This document shows, piece by piece, positions 32,057 to 39,079 of a stretch of 39,079 bases of DNA (the first letter of the stretch is position 1; each line of letters starts with the position of its first letter). This DNA is from Streptomyces hilarionis (GTDB taxonomy: Bacteria; Actinomycetota; Actinomycetes; Streptomycetales; Streptomycetaceae), in NCBI RefSeq assembly GCF_024539675.1, contig NZ_JAHHIT010000074.1:1-39079 (forward strand), in the 5' to 3' direction. The translations under genes were made by a program, and so were the position numbers. The notes beneath the pieces were generated by a model that was given only the letters and a program-made list of their open reading frames with translations, did no database searches and had not been told where the DNA came from.

Positions 32057-33073
32057 ATGAGCACGACTCGTGCGCCCGCAGTGCAGGCGCGTCAACTCGT
32101 CAAGACCTACCCCGGTGACGTCACCGCCCTCGCCGGCCTCGACATCACCGTGGAGCGCGGGAGCGTCTTCGGACTGCTCGGCCCCAACGGCGCCGGGAAG
32201 TCCACCGCGGTCAAGATCCTCACCACCCTCGCCCGCCCCGACTCCGGCTCGGCCACCGTCGCCGGGCACGACGTCCTGCGCCATCCGGAGCGGGTGCGCC
32301 GGGCGATCGGCGTGGTCGCGCAGAACTCCGGCGCCGATCCGGTCGCCACCGGGCGCGACAACCTCCGCCTCCAGGGCCGGCTCCACGGCCTCGGGGGCGC
32401 AGAACTCGACCGCCGGGTGGACGCGCTGCTCGAACGCTTCGCGCTGGCCGAGGCCGCCCGGCGCCAGGTCAAGACCTACTCCGGCGGCATGCGGCGCCGG
32501 CTCGACGTGGCGCTCGGGCTGGTGCACCGGCCCGAGGTGCTCTTCCTCGACGAGCCCACCACCGGCCTGGACCCCCAGGTCCGCGCCGCCATGTGGGACG
32601 AGATCGGCCGGCTGGCCGCCGAGGACGGGCTGACGATCCTGCTCACCACGCACTATCTGGAGGAGGCCGACCGGCTGGCCGGGCGGATCGCCATCGTCGA
32701 CCGGGGCCGGGTCGTCGTGACCGGCACGCCCGACGCCCTCAAGGGCGAACTCCGCGGCGACGCGGTGCACCTGGAGCTGCGCACCGCCCCGGGCGACAGC
32801 GGCCGCGTCCTCCTCGAGGGCGCCCTGAGCGCGCTGGCCGGCGTGTCCGAGGTGCGGTGCGACGGGCCGCGGATCAGCGTGCGCGCCGTGGACGGGGCGG
32901 CTGCGATGCCCCTTCTGCTCGGCGCGCTGGAGCGGGCCGGGGTCGCGGTCCACACGGCGACCGTCGCCCGTCCCTCCCTCGACGACGTCTACCTGCGGTA
33001 CGCGGGCCGGCGCTACGCCGCGGCCGCGAGCACAACCACCGAGGCCCCCGCGCTCGCCGGGGGTGCGCGATGA
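32057..33073 (+). CDS. ABC exporter ATP-binding protein (daunorubicin-resistance DrrA type)
   Basis: 338 residues. Walker A GPNGAGKST, signature YSGGMRRRLD, Walker B VLFLDEPTTGLDP and the switch His in LLTTHYLEEADRL are all intact. The C-terminal 100 residues after the nucleotide-binding domain form the extra domain typical of DrrA-like proteins. With the membrane protein encoded next it should export a drug or lipophilic compound using ATP. The ATG at 32057 has GGGAGC about 9 bp upstream; an in-frame ATG at 32027 lacks a good site. Its stop overlaps the next start by 4 bp. PadR, upstream, is the likely repressor. Confidence 0.93.
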   Translation: MSTTRAPAVQARQLVKTYPGDVTALAGLDITVERGSVFGLLGPNGAGKSTAVKILTTLARPDSGSATVAGHDVLRHPERVRRAIGVVAQNSGADPVATGRDNLRLQGRLHGLGGAELDRRVDALLERFALAEAARRQVKTYSGGMRRRLDVALGLVHRPEVLFLDEPTTGLDPQVRAAMWDEIGRLAAEDGLTILLTTHYLEEADRLAGRIAIVDRGRVVVTGTPDALKGELRGDAVHLELRTAPGDSGRVLLEGALSALAGVSEVRCDGPRISVRAVDGAAAMPLLLGALERAGVAVHTATVARPSLDDVYLRYAGRRYAAAASTTTEAPALAGGAR

Positions 33074-33846
33074 GCGCCGCGCTCGTGCAGACCTGGTACA
33101 TGACGCAGCGTCAGCTGATGGTGTTCGCCCGTCAGCCCGCCTACGCCGTGATCACCTTGATCCAGCCGGTGATCTGGCTGTTCCTCTTCGGATCCCTCTT
33201 CAGGAGCGTCGTCGAGCTCGGCGGCTTCGGGGCCGGCTCCTACCTGGACTACCTGGTGCCCGGCGTGGTGGTGATGAGCGCGCTCGCCTCCAACCTGTGG
33301 GCGGGCATGGGCACGTTGGAGGAGATCCAGCGCGGCACCCTGGACCGCTTCCTCACCACCCCGGCCAGCCGGGCCGCGCTGATGAACGGCAACGTGGTGC
33401 ACAACGGCATCGTCACCGCCCTTCAGTCGGCCGTCATCGTGCTGCTCGGCCTCGCGGGCGGCGCGGGCTACCCGGGCGGGATCGCGGGCGTCGCCGTCCT
33501 GGTCGTCGCCTCGGTGCTGCTCGGCACGGTCTTCGGGGCGCTGTCCAACGCCCTGGGGATGCTCGTGCGGGAGCGGGAGTCGATCATCGGCGTCAACACG
33601 TTCCTGCTGCTGCCGCTGACCTTCCTGTCCAGCGCGTTCATGGCGCCGCAGCGCATGCCCGACTGGATGCGGCACGTGGCCCGGTGCAACCCGCTGGACT
33701 GGGCGATGACCGCCGGCCGCTCGGCCCTGTCCGCGCACCCCGACTGGGGCGCGGTGCTCCTGCGCGGCGGGGCGCTGTTCGCGCTCGCGGTGGCGGCCGT
33801 GTGGCTGTCGATACGCACCTTCCGGTCCTACCAGCGTTCGGTGTGA
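33070..33846 (+). CDS. ABC exporter membrane protein (DrrB / ABC-2 type)
   Basis: 258 residues with six membrane helices. The ABC-2 pattern is clear: YMTQRQLMVFARQPAYAVITLIQPVIWLFLFG, LVPGVVVMSALASNLWAGMGTLEEIQRGTLDRFLTTPASR, and LTFLSSAFMAPQRMPDWMRHVARCNPLDWAM near the C-terminus. It forms the membrane channel for the ATP-binding protein encoded upstream, with which it is translationally coupled (ATGA overlap). The transported compound is unknown. Confidence 0.93.
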   Translation: MSAALVQTWYMTQRQLMVFARQPAYAVITLIQPVIWLFLFGSLFRSVVELGGFGAGSYLDYLVPGVVVMSALASNLWAGMGTLEEIQRGTLDRFLTTPASRAALMNGNVVHNGIVTALQSAVIVLLGLAGGAGYPGGIAGVAVLVVASVLLGTVFGALSNALGMLVRERESIIGVNTFLLLPLTFLSSAFMAPQRMPDWMRHVARCNPLDWAMTAGRSALSAHPDWGAVLLRGGALFALAVAAVWLSIRTFRSYQRSV

Positions 33847-33953
33847 CCGCGGGGGCCGAGAGGTCGGCGGCACACGGCGGGCGCCCGTCGGCCCGGCGGG
33901 AGCGGCCGCCCGGACGGTGACGGCGGCAGCCGCGACGGCGAGGCGGCGGACGG

Positions 33954-33992
33954 CCGGGCCGGTCGCCGTTCCGTGAGGCCGGTCCGGCCCGG
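33954..33992 (+). terminator. Hairpin after the ABC exporter
   Basis: CCGGGCCGG (33954-33962) pairs with CCGGCCCGG (33984-33992) around a 21-nt loop, in the 220-bp gap between the convergent exporter and siderophore-interacting genes. Nothing else is seen in that gap except the hairpin at 34023-34062. Confidence 0.5.
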
Positions 33993-34022
33993 CGCGCCGG
34001 GGGCGGGTCGTGGCGGTGCGTC

Positions 34023-34062
34023 GGCGGGCGGCCCGCTCCCGGAGGGTGGGCCGCCGTCCGCC
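34023..34062 (-). terminator. Hairpin after the siderophore-interacting protein gene
   Basis: GGCGGGCGGCCC (34023-34034) pairs with GGGCCGCC..CCGCC (34048-34062) with a 2-nt bulge. On the minus strand it begins 4 bp after the stop codon of the gene at 34067. Confidence 0.5.
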
Positions 34063-34066
34063 GGGG

Positions 34067-34918
34067 TCACGCGGTCGGCGTCGCGTCCTGCTGCTCCTGC
34101 TCCTGCTCCACCCGGGCGTTCCACTCCCGCTTCGAGGCCTGCCAGCCGTCCTCGTTGTGGCCGAGCCGCCAGTAGCCGGAGATCGACAGGTCCTCGCGGG
34201 GGATCTCCAGCTCGACGCGCAGCAGCCTGCGCAGCTCCTTCACGCAGGCCGCCTCGCCGTGTACGAACGCGTGCAGGCGGCCCTCCGGGAAGCGCAGCGC
34301 CCGCACGGCCTCGACGAGCCGCTCGCCGACCGGCCGCTCGCCGCGGTGCAGCCAGACGACCTCCACGTCGGACTCGATCTTCTGCTCCTCCTCCGGGCCC
34401 GCCACCTCGATGAAGGCGTGGGCGAGGGTGCCGGCGGGCAGCGACTCCAGCGCGGCCGCGATGGCGGGCAGCGCGCTCTCGTCACCGGCCAGCAGATGCC
34501 AGTCGGCGTCCGTGTCGGGGGCGTAGGCGCCGCCGGGGCCCATGAAGCGGACCGTCTCGCCCGGCCGCACGCGCGTGGCCCACGGGCCGGCCAGTCCCTC
34601 GTCGCCGTGGATCACGAAGTCCAGGGTCAGCTCACGGTGTTCGGCGTCCCAGTGGCGCACGGTGTACGTCCGGGTCACCGGCCACTGCTCGCGGGGGAAC
34701 TCGGCACGGATCCGCTCCAGGTCGAACGGCTCCGGATAGGCGACGCCCTCGGGGCCGAAGAGCAGTTTCACGTAGTGGTCGGTGCACGCGCCCACCGTGA
34801 ACCCGGCCAGGCCCTCGCCGCCGAGCACGACGCGCTGCATGTGCGGGGTGAGCCGTTCGGTGCGGACGACCTGCGCGGAGTGAGGCGTGCGCGGCTTCCG
34901 TGCCGGACGTTCTGCCAT
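34067..34918 (-). CDS. Siderophore-interacting FAD-binding ferric reductase (SIP family)
   Basis: 283 residues from the ATG at 34918; GGAGG lies 5 bp upstream, which decides against the in-frame ATG at 34939. The SIP pattern is complete: an N-terminal FAD-binding barrel (LTPHMQRVVLGGEGLAGF, TRTYTVRHWDAEHRELTLDFVIHG with the FAD-binding RTYTVR), then an NAD(P)H domain (WHLLAGDESALPAI, FVHGEAACVKELRRLL) and the C-terminal SISGYWRLGHNEDGW. Such proteins reduce ferric siderophores in the cytoplasm to release iron. An iron box lies 24 bp upstream, so it should be repressed by the DtxR-like regulator DmdR when iron is plentiful. The last 15 residues are Gln/Glu-rich. Confidence 0.94.
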   Translation of the reverse strand: MAERPARKPRTPHSAQVVRTERLTPHMQRVVLGGEGLAGFTVGACTDHYVKLLFGPEGVAYPEPFDLERIRAEFPREQWPVTRTYTVRHWDAEHRELTLDFVIHGDEGLAGPWATRVRPGETVRFMGPGGAYAPDTDADWHLLAGDESALPAIAAALESLPAGTLAHAFIEVAGPEEEQKIESDVEVVWLHRGERPVGERLVEAVRALRFPEGRLHAFVHGEAACVKELRRLLRVELEIPREDLSISGYWRLGHNEDGWQASKREWNARVEQEQEQQDATPTA

Positions 34919-34941
34919 GACGGCCTCCCATGTCGACATAG

Positions 34942-34960
34942 TTAGGTCAACCTAAGTTAG
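34942..34960 (-). promoter_or_regulatory. Iron box (DmdR/IdeR-type operator)
   Basis: TTAGGTCAACCTAAGTTAG matches 13 of 19 positions of the IdeR/DmdR consensus and contains the palindrome TTAGGT-CA-ACCTAA. It is an AT-rich island 24 bp before the siderophore-interacting protein gene, the right place for iron-dependent repression. Confidence 0.65.
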
Positions 34961-34985
34961 CACCGCTGCGCGGGAACCCCCCCGT

Positions 34986-35915
34986 TCAGGGCGCCAGGGT
35001 CGTCAGTAGTCGTTGCAGCGACCCGCCGAGCCCCCAGCGCTGCGCCAGCGCCTCCAGGGCGGCCGCGTCCCTCGGCGCGCGGGGCAGCGCGGTGCTCACC
35101 TCGGGCAGGGGCACGTCACCGGCGACCCTGACCACCTGGGGCGCGACGGACACGTACGGGCGGGACTCGTCCAGCCGCCTGCGCTGCGACGGCGTCAGCT
35201 TCGCCGCGGGATCGTCGACGGCCGCCATGATCCCGGCCAGGTCGCCGAACTCGGCCAGCAGCTTGGCCGCGGTCTTCTCCCCGATGCCCGGCACGCCCGG
35301 CAGGCCGTCGCTCGGGTCGCCGCGCAGCAACGCCAGATCGGCGTAACCGCGCCCGTCCACGCCGTACTTCTCGCGCAGCCACGTCTCGTCCGTGATCTGC
35401 AGCGTCCCGACGCCCTTCAACGGGTACAGCACGCGCACCCCGCGCGCGTCGTCCACCAGCTGGTAGAGGTCGCGGTCTCCGGTGACGATGTCCACCGGGC
35501 CCTTCGCGAGGCCGGTGAACGTGCCGATCACGTCGTCCGCCTCGTACCCGGGCACTCCCACGCGCGCGATGCCGAGCGCGTCCAGGACCGCCTCGATGAC
35601 CGGCACCTGCGGCGAGAGCGTGTCGGGCACCTCCTCCTCGTCCAGGCCGCCCGGGCGCTCCTCGGCGACGCGGTGGGCCTTGTAGGAGGGGATCAGGTCG
35701 ACCCGCCACCGGGGCCGCCAGTCGGCGTCCATGCAGGCGACGAGCTCGTCCGGCCGGTGGTCCTTCACCAGCCGGTCGATGAAGTCCAGCAGCCCGCGCA
35801 CGGCGTTCACCGGGGTGCCGTCCGGCGCCCGCACGGAGTCCGGGACGCCGAAGTAGGCGCGGAAGTAGAGCGAGGCGGTGTCGAGGAGCATCAGTCGTCC
35901 GGTCACGCCACGCAT
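34986..35915 (-). CDS. 5'-3' exonuclease (PolA N-terminal / flap-endonuclease type)
   Basis: 309 residues. The conserved acidic residues are in LMLLDTASLYFRAYFG, ACMDADWRPRWR, GYEADDVIGTF and IVTGDRDLYQLVDD, and the helix-3-turn-helix DNA-binding motif is LPGVPGIGEKTAAKLLAEFGDL. It is a stand-alone homologue of the 5' nuclease domain of DNA polymerase I and should remove RNA primers or flaps. The start is uncertain: ATGs at 35918 and 35915 and a GTG at 35906 are all in frame, and none has a convincing ribosome site. It precedes the siderophore gene on the same strand, but that gene has its own regulated promoter. Confidence 0.92.
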   Translation of the reverse strand: MRGVTGRLMLLDTASLYFRAYFGVPDSVRAPDGTPVNAVRGLLDFIDRLVKDHRPDELVACMDADWRPRWRVDLIPSYKAHRVAEERPGGLDEEEVPDTLSPQVPVIEAVLDALGIARVGVPGYEADDVIGTFTGLAKGPVDIVTGDRDLYQLVDDARGVRVLYPLKGVGTLQITDETWLREKYGVDGRGYADLALLRGDPSDGLPGVPGIGEKTAAKLLAEFGDLAGIMAAVDDPAAKLTPSQRRRLDESRPYVSVAPQVVRVAGDVPLPEVSTALPRAPRDAAALEALAQRWGLGGSLQRLLTTLAP

Positions 35916-36119
35916 CATGCCGCACACGCGCGGCGGCGACCGGCGCGCCTTCACTCCCGTGGCAGACGTAAACCTTCTGTGAGCCTGCTGTGAACTGGGC
36001 CACTCACGCGTTTGCCCCCGAAGGACCAGGGCAGGGGCCGCCGCGGAGCAGGGCGTCACCCCGGCGGCTGTTTGCGGTCGCCCACTGCTTCGGTACCGTC
36101 CCCCATCGAGAGGCACCGT

Positions 36120-37202
36120 GTGTCATCCAGCCTGGAGGCCGAGCACCTGTACAAGGTGTTCGGCAGACGACCGCAGCAGTCCGTGGAACGGCTCCGCGCC
36201 GGCGCCGACCGTGCGGACCTGCGCGCCGAGGGCGCCACGGCCGCCGTCGTCGACGCGTCGTTCACGGTGCGCCCGGGCCAGATCTTCGTCGTCATGGGCC
36301 TGTCGGGATCCGGCAAGTCCACCCTGCTGCGCATGCTCAACGGGCTGCTGGAGCCGACCGCGGGACGCGTCCTCTTCGACGGCCAGGACCTGACCGCGCT
36401 CACCGACCGCGAGCTGCGCGAGGTGCGGGCGAGGAAGATCAGCATGGTCTTCCAGCACTTCGCGCTCTTCCCGCACCGCAGCGTCCTCGACAACGCCGCC
36501 TACGGGCTCGCCGTCCAGGGCGTCCCGCGCGGCGAGCGCGAGGAACGCGCCGCCGAGGCGCTGCGGCTGTGCGGTCTGGCCGGCTGGGAGACGTCCTGGC
36601 CGGACGAGCTGTCCGGGGGCATGCAGCAGCGCGTGGGACTGGCCCGCGCCCTCGCCACGGACGCCGATCTGCTGCTGATGGACGAGTCCTTCAGCGCGCT
36701 GGACCCCCTGATCCGCCGCGACATGCAGGACCAGCTCCTCACGCTCCAGCAGACGCTGAAGAAGACCATCGTCTTCATCACCCACGACCTCAACGAGGCC
36801 ATGCGCCTGGGCGACCGCATCGCCGTCATGCGCGACGGCCGCATCGTGCAGACGGGCGCCGCCGAGGACATCCTGCTGCGCCCCGCCGACGACTACGTCG
36901 CCTCCTTCATCCAGGACGTCGACCGCTCCCGCGTGCTGACCGCCTCCGCCGTCATGGACACCGGCGTCCGCGGCGACGAGGCCGACTGCGGCTGCCGGAC
37001 GGCCACCCCCGACACCCCCTTCACCGCGCTGTGCGCGCTCAGCGCCCGGCTGCCCCACCCGGTCGCCGTCCTCGACGGCGGCCGGCTGGTCGGCGTCGTG
37101 CCGCGCCGGCGCCTGGTGGGCTTCCTGGGCGACGGGCAGGACGACGAGGTCGCCTGCACCGGCCCGCGCGACGCGGGGAAGAAGGTGACCGCCGGTGCCT
37201 AG
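36120..37202 (+). CDS. proV: Glycine betaine/proline-type ABC importer ATP-binding protein
   Basis: 360 residues from the GTG at 36120, with GAGAGG 6 bp upstream. Walker A is GLSGSGKST (about residues 60-68), signature LSGGMQQR, Walker B LLLMDESFSALDP, and the switch His lies in FITHDLNEAM, all in the ProV/OpuAA pattern. The C-terminal 90 residues are the region where CBS domains sit in OpuAA; here they are short and only one CBS-like unit is recognisable. It energises uptake of compatible solutes for osmotic protection. A possible promoter is TTGCGG (36072-36077), 16 bp, TACCGT (36094-36099). It overlaps the next gene by 8 bp. The 200 bp upstream are shared with the divergent exonuclease gene. 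Confidence 0.93.
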   Translation: MSSSLEAEHLYKVFGRRPQQSVERLRAGADRADLRAEGATAAVVDASFTVRPGQIFVVMGLSGSGKSTLLRMLNGLLEPTAGRVLFDGQDLTALTDRELREVRARKISMVFQHFALFPHRSVLDNAAYGLAVQGVPRGEREERAAEALRLCGLAGWETSWPDELSGGMQQRVGLARALATDADLLLMDESFSALDPLIRRDMQDQLLTLQQTLKKTIVFITHDLNEAMRLGDRIAVMRDGRIVQTGAAEDILLRPADDYVASFIQDVDRSRVLTASAVMDTGVRGDEADCGCRTATPDTPFTALCALSARLPHPVAVLDGGRLVGVVPRRRLVGFLGDGQDDEVACTGPRDAGKKVTAGA

Positions 37203-39009
37203 GCTCCACCTCGGCGACTGGGTCGACTCCGGCGTCGACTGGCTCGTCACCCACATGTCCTGGCTCTTCGACGCCGTCAAGGCGGTCGTCGAGGGCATGT
37301 ACGACGGTCTGGACGCCGTCCTCACCGCCCCCGAACCGCTTCTCCTGGCCGGCATCCTCGCGGTGCTCGCCTGGTGGCTGCGCGGCCTCGTCGCGGGCGT
37401 CCTGGCCTTCGCCGGGTTCGCCCTGATCGACTCCCTCGCGCTGTGGGACGAGGCCATGTCGACCCTGTCGCTGGTGCTCGTCGCCACGGTCATCGCCCTG
37501 CTGGCCGCGGTCCCGCTCGGCATCTGGGCCGCCCGCTCGCGCGCCGTCAGCGCGACCCTGCGCCCCGTACTGGACCTGCTCCAGACGATGCCGTCGATGG
37601 TCCTGCTCATCCCCGCCATCCTGTTCTTCGGCATGGGGGTCCCGGCCGGCGTCGTCGCCACCCTGATCTTCGCGCTCGCCCCGGGCGTGCGGATGACCGA
37701 GCTCGGCATCCGTCAGGTGGACGGCGACCTCGTCGAGGCGGCCGAGGCGTTCGGCACCACGCCCCGAGACACCCTCCTGCGCGTCCAGCTGCCGCTCGCC
37801 CTGCCGACGATCATGGCGGGCGTGAACCAGGTCATCATGCTGGGCCTGTCGATGGTCGTCATCGCCGGCATGGTCGGCACCGGCGGCCTCGGCGGCGCCG
37901 TCAACGAGGCCATCGGCCGGCTCGACATCGGCCTCGGCTTCGAGGCGGGCCTGGGCATCGTCGTCCTCGCCGTCTACCTGGACCGGATGACCGGCGCCCT
38001 CGGCACCCGGATCTCCCCGCTCGGGCGGCGCGCCGCCGCCAAGGCCCGCGCCACCGTGTGGACGCACCGTCCGCGACCGGTCGTCGCCGTGGTCGGCATG
38101 GTCGTCCTCGCCCTGGTCGCCGGCGGCATGGGCGTCCTCGGCTCCTCCTCCGGCACCGCCGAGGCCTCCGCCTCCGACGTCGGCAAGGGCGAGCGGATCA
38201 CGATCGGCTACATCCCGTGGGACGAGGGCATCGCCTCCACCTACCTCTGGAAGGAGCTCCTGGAGGAACGCGGCTTCGACGTCACCGCCACCCAGTACGC
38301 CGCCGGCCCCCTCTACACCGGAGTGGCCACCGGCCAGATCGACTTCCAGACCGACGCCTGGCTGCCCACCACCCACGCCGAGTACTGGAAGAAGTACGGC
38401 GAGCGGCTCGACGACCTCGGCTCCTGGTACGGGCCCACCTCGCTGGAGCTCGCGGTCCCCTCGTACGTGAAGGACGTCAACTCCCTCGCGGACCTCGAGA
38501 GCCACGCCTCCGAGTTCGGCGGCCGGATCACCGGCATCGAGCCCAGCGCCGGGATGATGGGCCTGCTCAAGGACAAGGTCATGGGGGCGTACGGCCTCGA
38601 CGGCGCCTACACGGTCGTCGACGGCTCCACGCCCGCGATGCTCGCCGAGCTCAAGCGCGCGTACGCCGCGAAGAAGCCCATCGCCGTCACGCTGTGGTCG
38701 CCGCACTGGGCGTACAGCGACTACGACCTCAAGAAGCTCGCGGACCCCCGCGGGGCCTGGGGCAAGGGCGACGGCGTGCACACCGTCGCGCGGCGGGGCC
38801 TCGCCGACGACCACCCCGAGGTCGGGAAGTGGCTCAAGGACTTCCGGATGACCGAGGCCCAGCTCACCGGCCTGGAGGCGCGGATCCAGAAGGCCGGCAA
38901 GGGCGGGGAGCAGGACGCGGTCCGCGGCTGGCTGAAGGACAACCCCGGGCTCGTCGACCGCTGGGCACCGGTCACCGGCCCGGGGCAGAAGAGCCGGGCG
39001 GCGCGGTGA
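37195..39009 (+). CDS. Fused glycine betaine-type ABC permease and substrate-binding protein
   Basis: 604 residues from a GTG at 37195. Residues 1 to about 300 are the ProW/OpuAB permease, with the ATPase-contact loop EAAEAFGTTPRDTLLRVQLPLALP and SMVVIAGMVGTGGLG. A further membrane helix (about 303-322) anchors the C-terminal OpuAC-type binding domain (about 335-604; ITIGYIPWDEGIASTYLWKELLEERGFDV, QTDAWLPTTHAEYW, LWSPHWAYSDYDL), whose Trp residues are placed as in the aromatic cage for quaternary ammonium ligands. A complete importer thus needs only this protein and the ATPase encoded upstream. Ligand is likely glycine betaine or a similar solute; choline or carnitine are possible. Confidence 0.94.
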   Translation: MPRLHLGDWVDSGVDWLVTHMSWLFDAVKAVVEGMYDGLDAVLTAPEPLLLAGILAVLAWWLRGLVAGVLAFAGFALIDSLALWDEAMSTLSLVLVATVIALLAAVPLGIWAARSRAVSATLRPVLDLLQTMPSMVLLIPAILFFGMGVPAGVVATLIFALAPGVRMTELGIRQVDGDLVEAAEAFGTTPRDTLLRVQLPLALPTIMAGVNQVIMLGLSMVVIAGMVGTGGLGGAVNEAIGRLDIGLGFEAGLGIVVLAVYLDRMTGALGTRISPLGRRAAAKARATVWTHRPRPVVAVVGMVVLALVAGGMGVLGSSSGTAEASASDVGKGERITIGYIPWDEGIASTYLWKELLEERGFDVTATQYAAGPLYTGVATGQIDFQTDAWLPTTHAEYWKKYGERLDDLGSWYGPTSLELAVPSYVKDVNSLADLESHASEFGGRITGIEPSAGMMGLLKDKVMGAYGLDGAYTVVDGSTPAMLAELKRAYAAKKPIAVTLWSPHWAYSDYDLKKLADPRGAWGKGDGVHTVARRGLADDHPEVGKWLKDFRMTEAQLTGLEARIQKAGKGGEQDAVRGWLKDNPGLVDRWAPVTGPGQKSRAAR

Positions 39010-39042
39010 CCTGACAGCACCGCGGCCGTCCCAGGAGGGGCG

Positions 39043-39079
39043 GGCCCCGGCGCACGGCCTCACGGCCCGCGCCGGGGCC
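39043..39079 (+). terminator. Hairpin terminator after the betaine importer
   Basis: GGCCCCGGCGC (39043-39053) pairs perfectly with GCGCCGGGGCC (39069-39079) around a 15-nt loop. It begins 33 bp after the stop and runs to the window edge. Confidence 0.75.

Overview
The window is a stretch of high-GC actinobacterial chromosome, almost certainly Streptomyces. GC is very high, third codon positions are nearly always G or C, GTG and TTG starts are common, and many stop/start pairs overlap. The order pafA - FKBP - FKBP - pafB - pafC - tatA - tatC - helicase - conservon with a P450 is the order I know from the S. coelicolor pafA/tat/cvn9 (rar) region. The arrangement is therefore core Streptomyces chromosome with a catabolic insertion.

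Region by region: (1) 1-2115, a LacI regulator cut by the window edge, divergent from an MFS transporter. (2) 2125-10307, the Pup ligase PafA, two FKBP-type prolyl isomerases, the WYL pair PafB/PafC with two small uncharacterised proteins, TatA/TatC and a diacylglycerol-kinase-like enzyme. (3) 10441-13248, a large Ski2/Mtr4-like (HelY-type) helicase. (4) 13249-15260, a gene-poor 2 kb stretch with coding relics, a hemolysin-III/PAQR membrane protein and a long structured leader-like segment. (5) 15261-21962, an operon of two DUF1989 proteins (carboxyguanidine deiminase type), a biotin-dependent urea/guanidine carboxylase and allophanate hydrolase, with a divergent TetR regulator (22133-22783). 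(6) 23050-27753, a complete conservon (CvnA-D plus a CYP157-type P450). (7) 27747-31042, an RluA-type pseudouridine synthase, a GNAT acetyltransferase and an APC-family permease. (8) 31262-33846, a PadR regulator and a two-gene ABC exporter. (9) 34067-35915, a siderophore-interacting flavoprotein with an iron box and a 5'-3' exonuclease. (10) 36120-39009, a glycine-betaine-type ABC importer whose permease and binding protein are fused.

Two regulatory links stand out. First, the helicase gene starts 10 bp after a near-perfect RecA-NDp element (TTGTCAGTG, 8 bp, TACGCT). This is the non-canonical promoter class activated by PafBC, and pafBC lies 3-5 kb upstream, so the helicase is probably DNA-damage inducible. 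Second, a 22-bp palindrome lies about 38 bp before the carboxyguanidine/urea operon, beside the divergent tetR. A near-identical copy lies about 35 bp before the APC permease gene 9 kb away, on the other side of the conservon. This predicts one TetR regulon in which a separate permease imports the substrate (guanidine, urea or a related compound) for the operon.

Limits: all assignments come from reading sequence and remembered family features. No alignment, structure prediction or database search was run.
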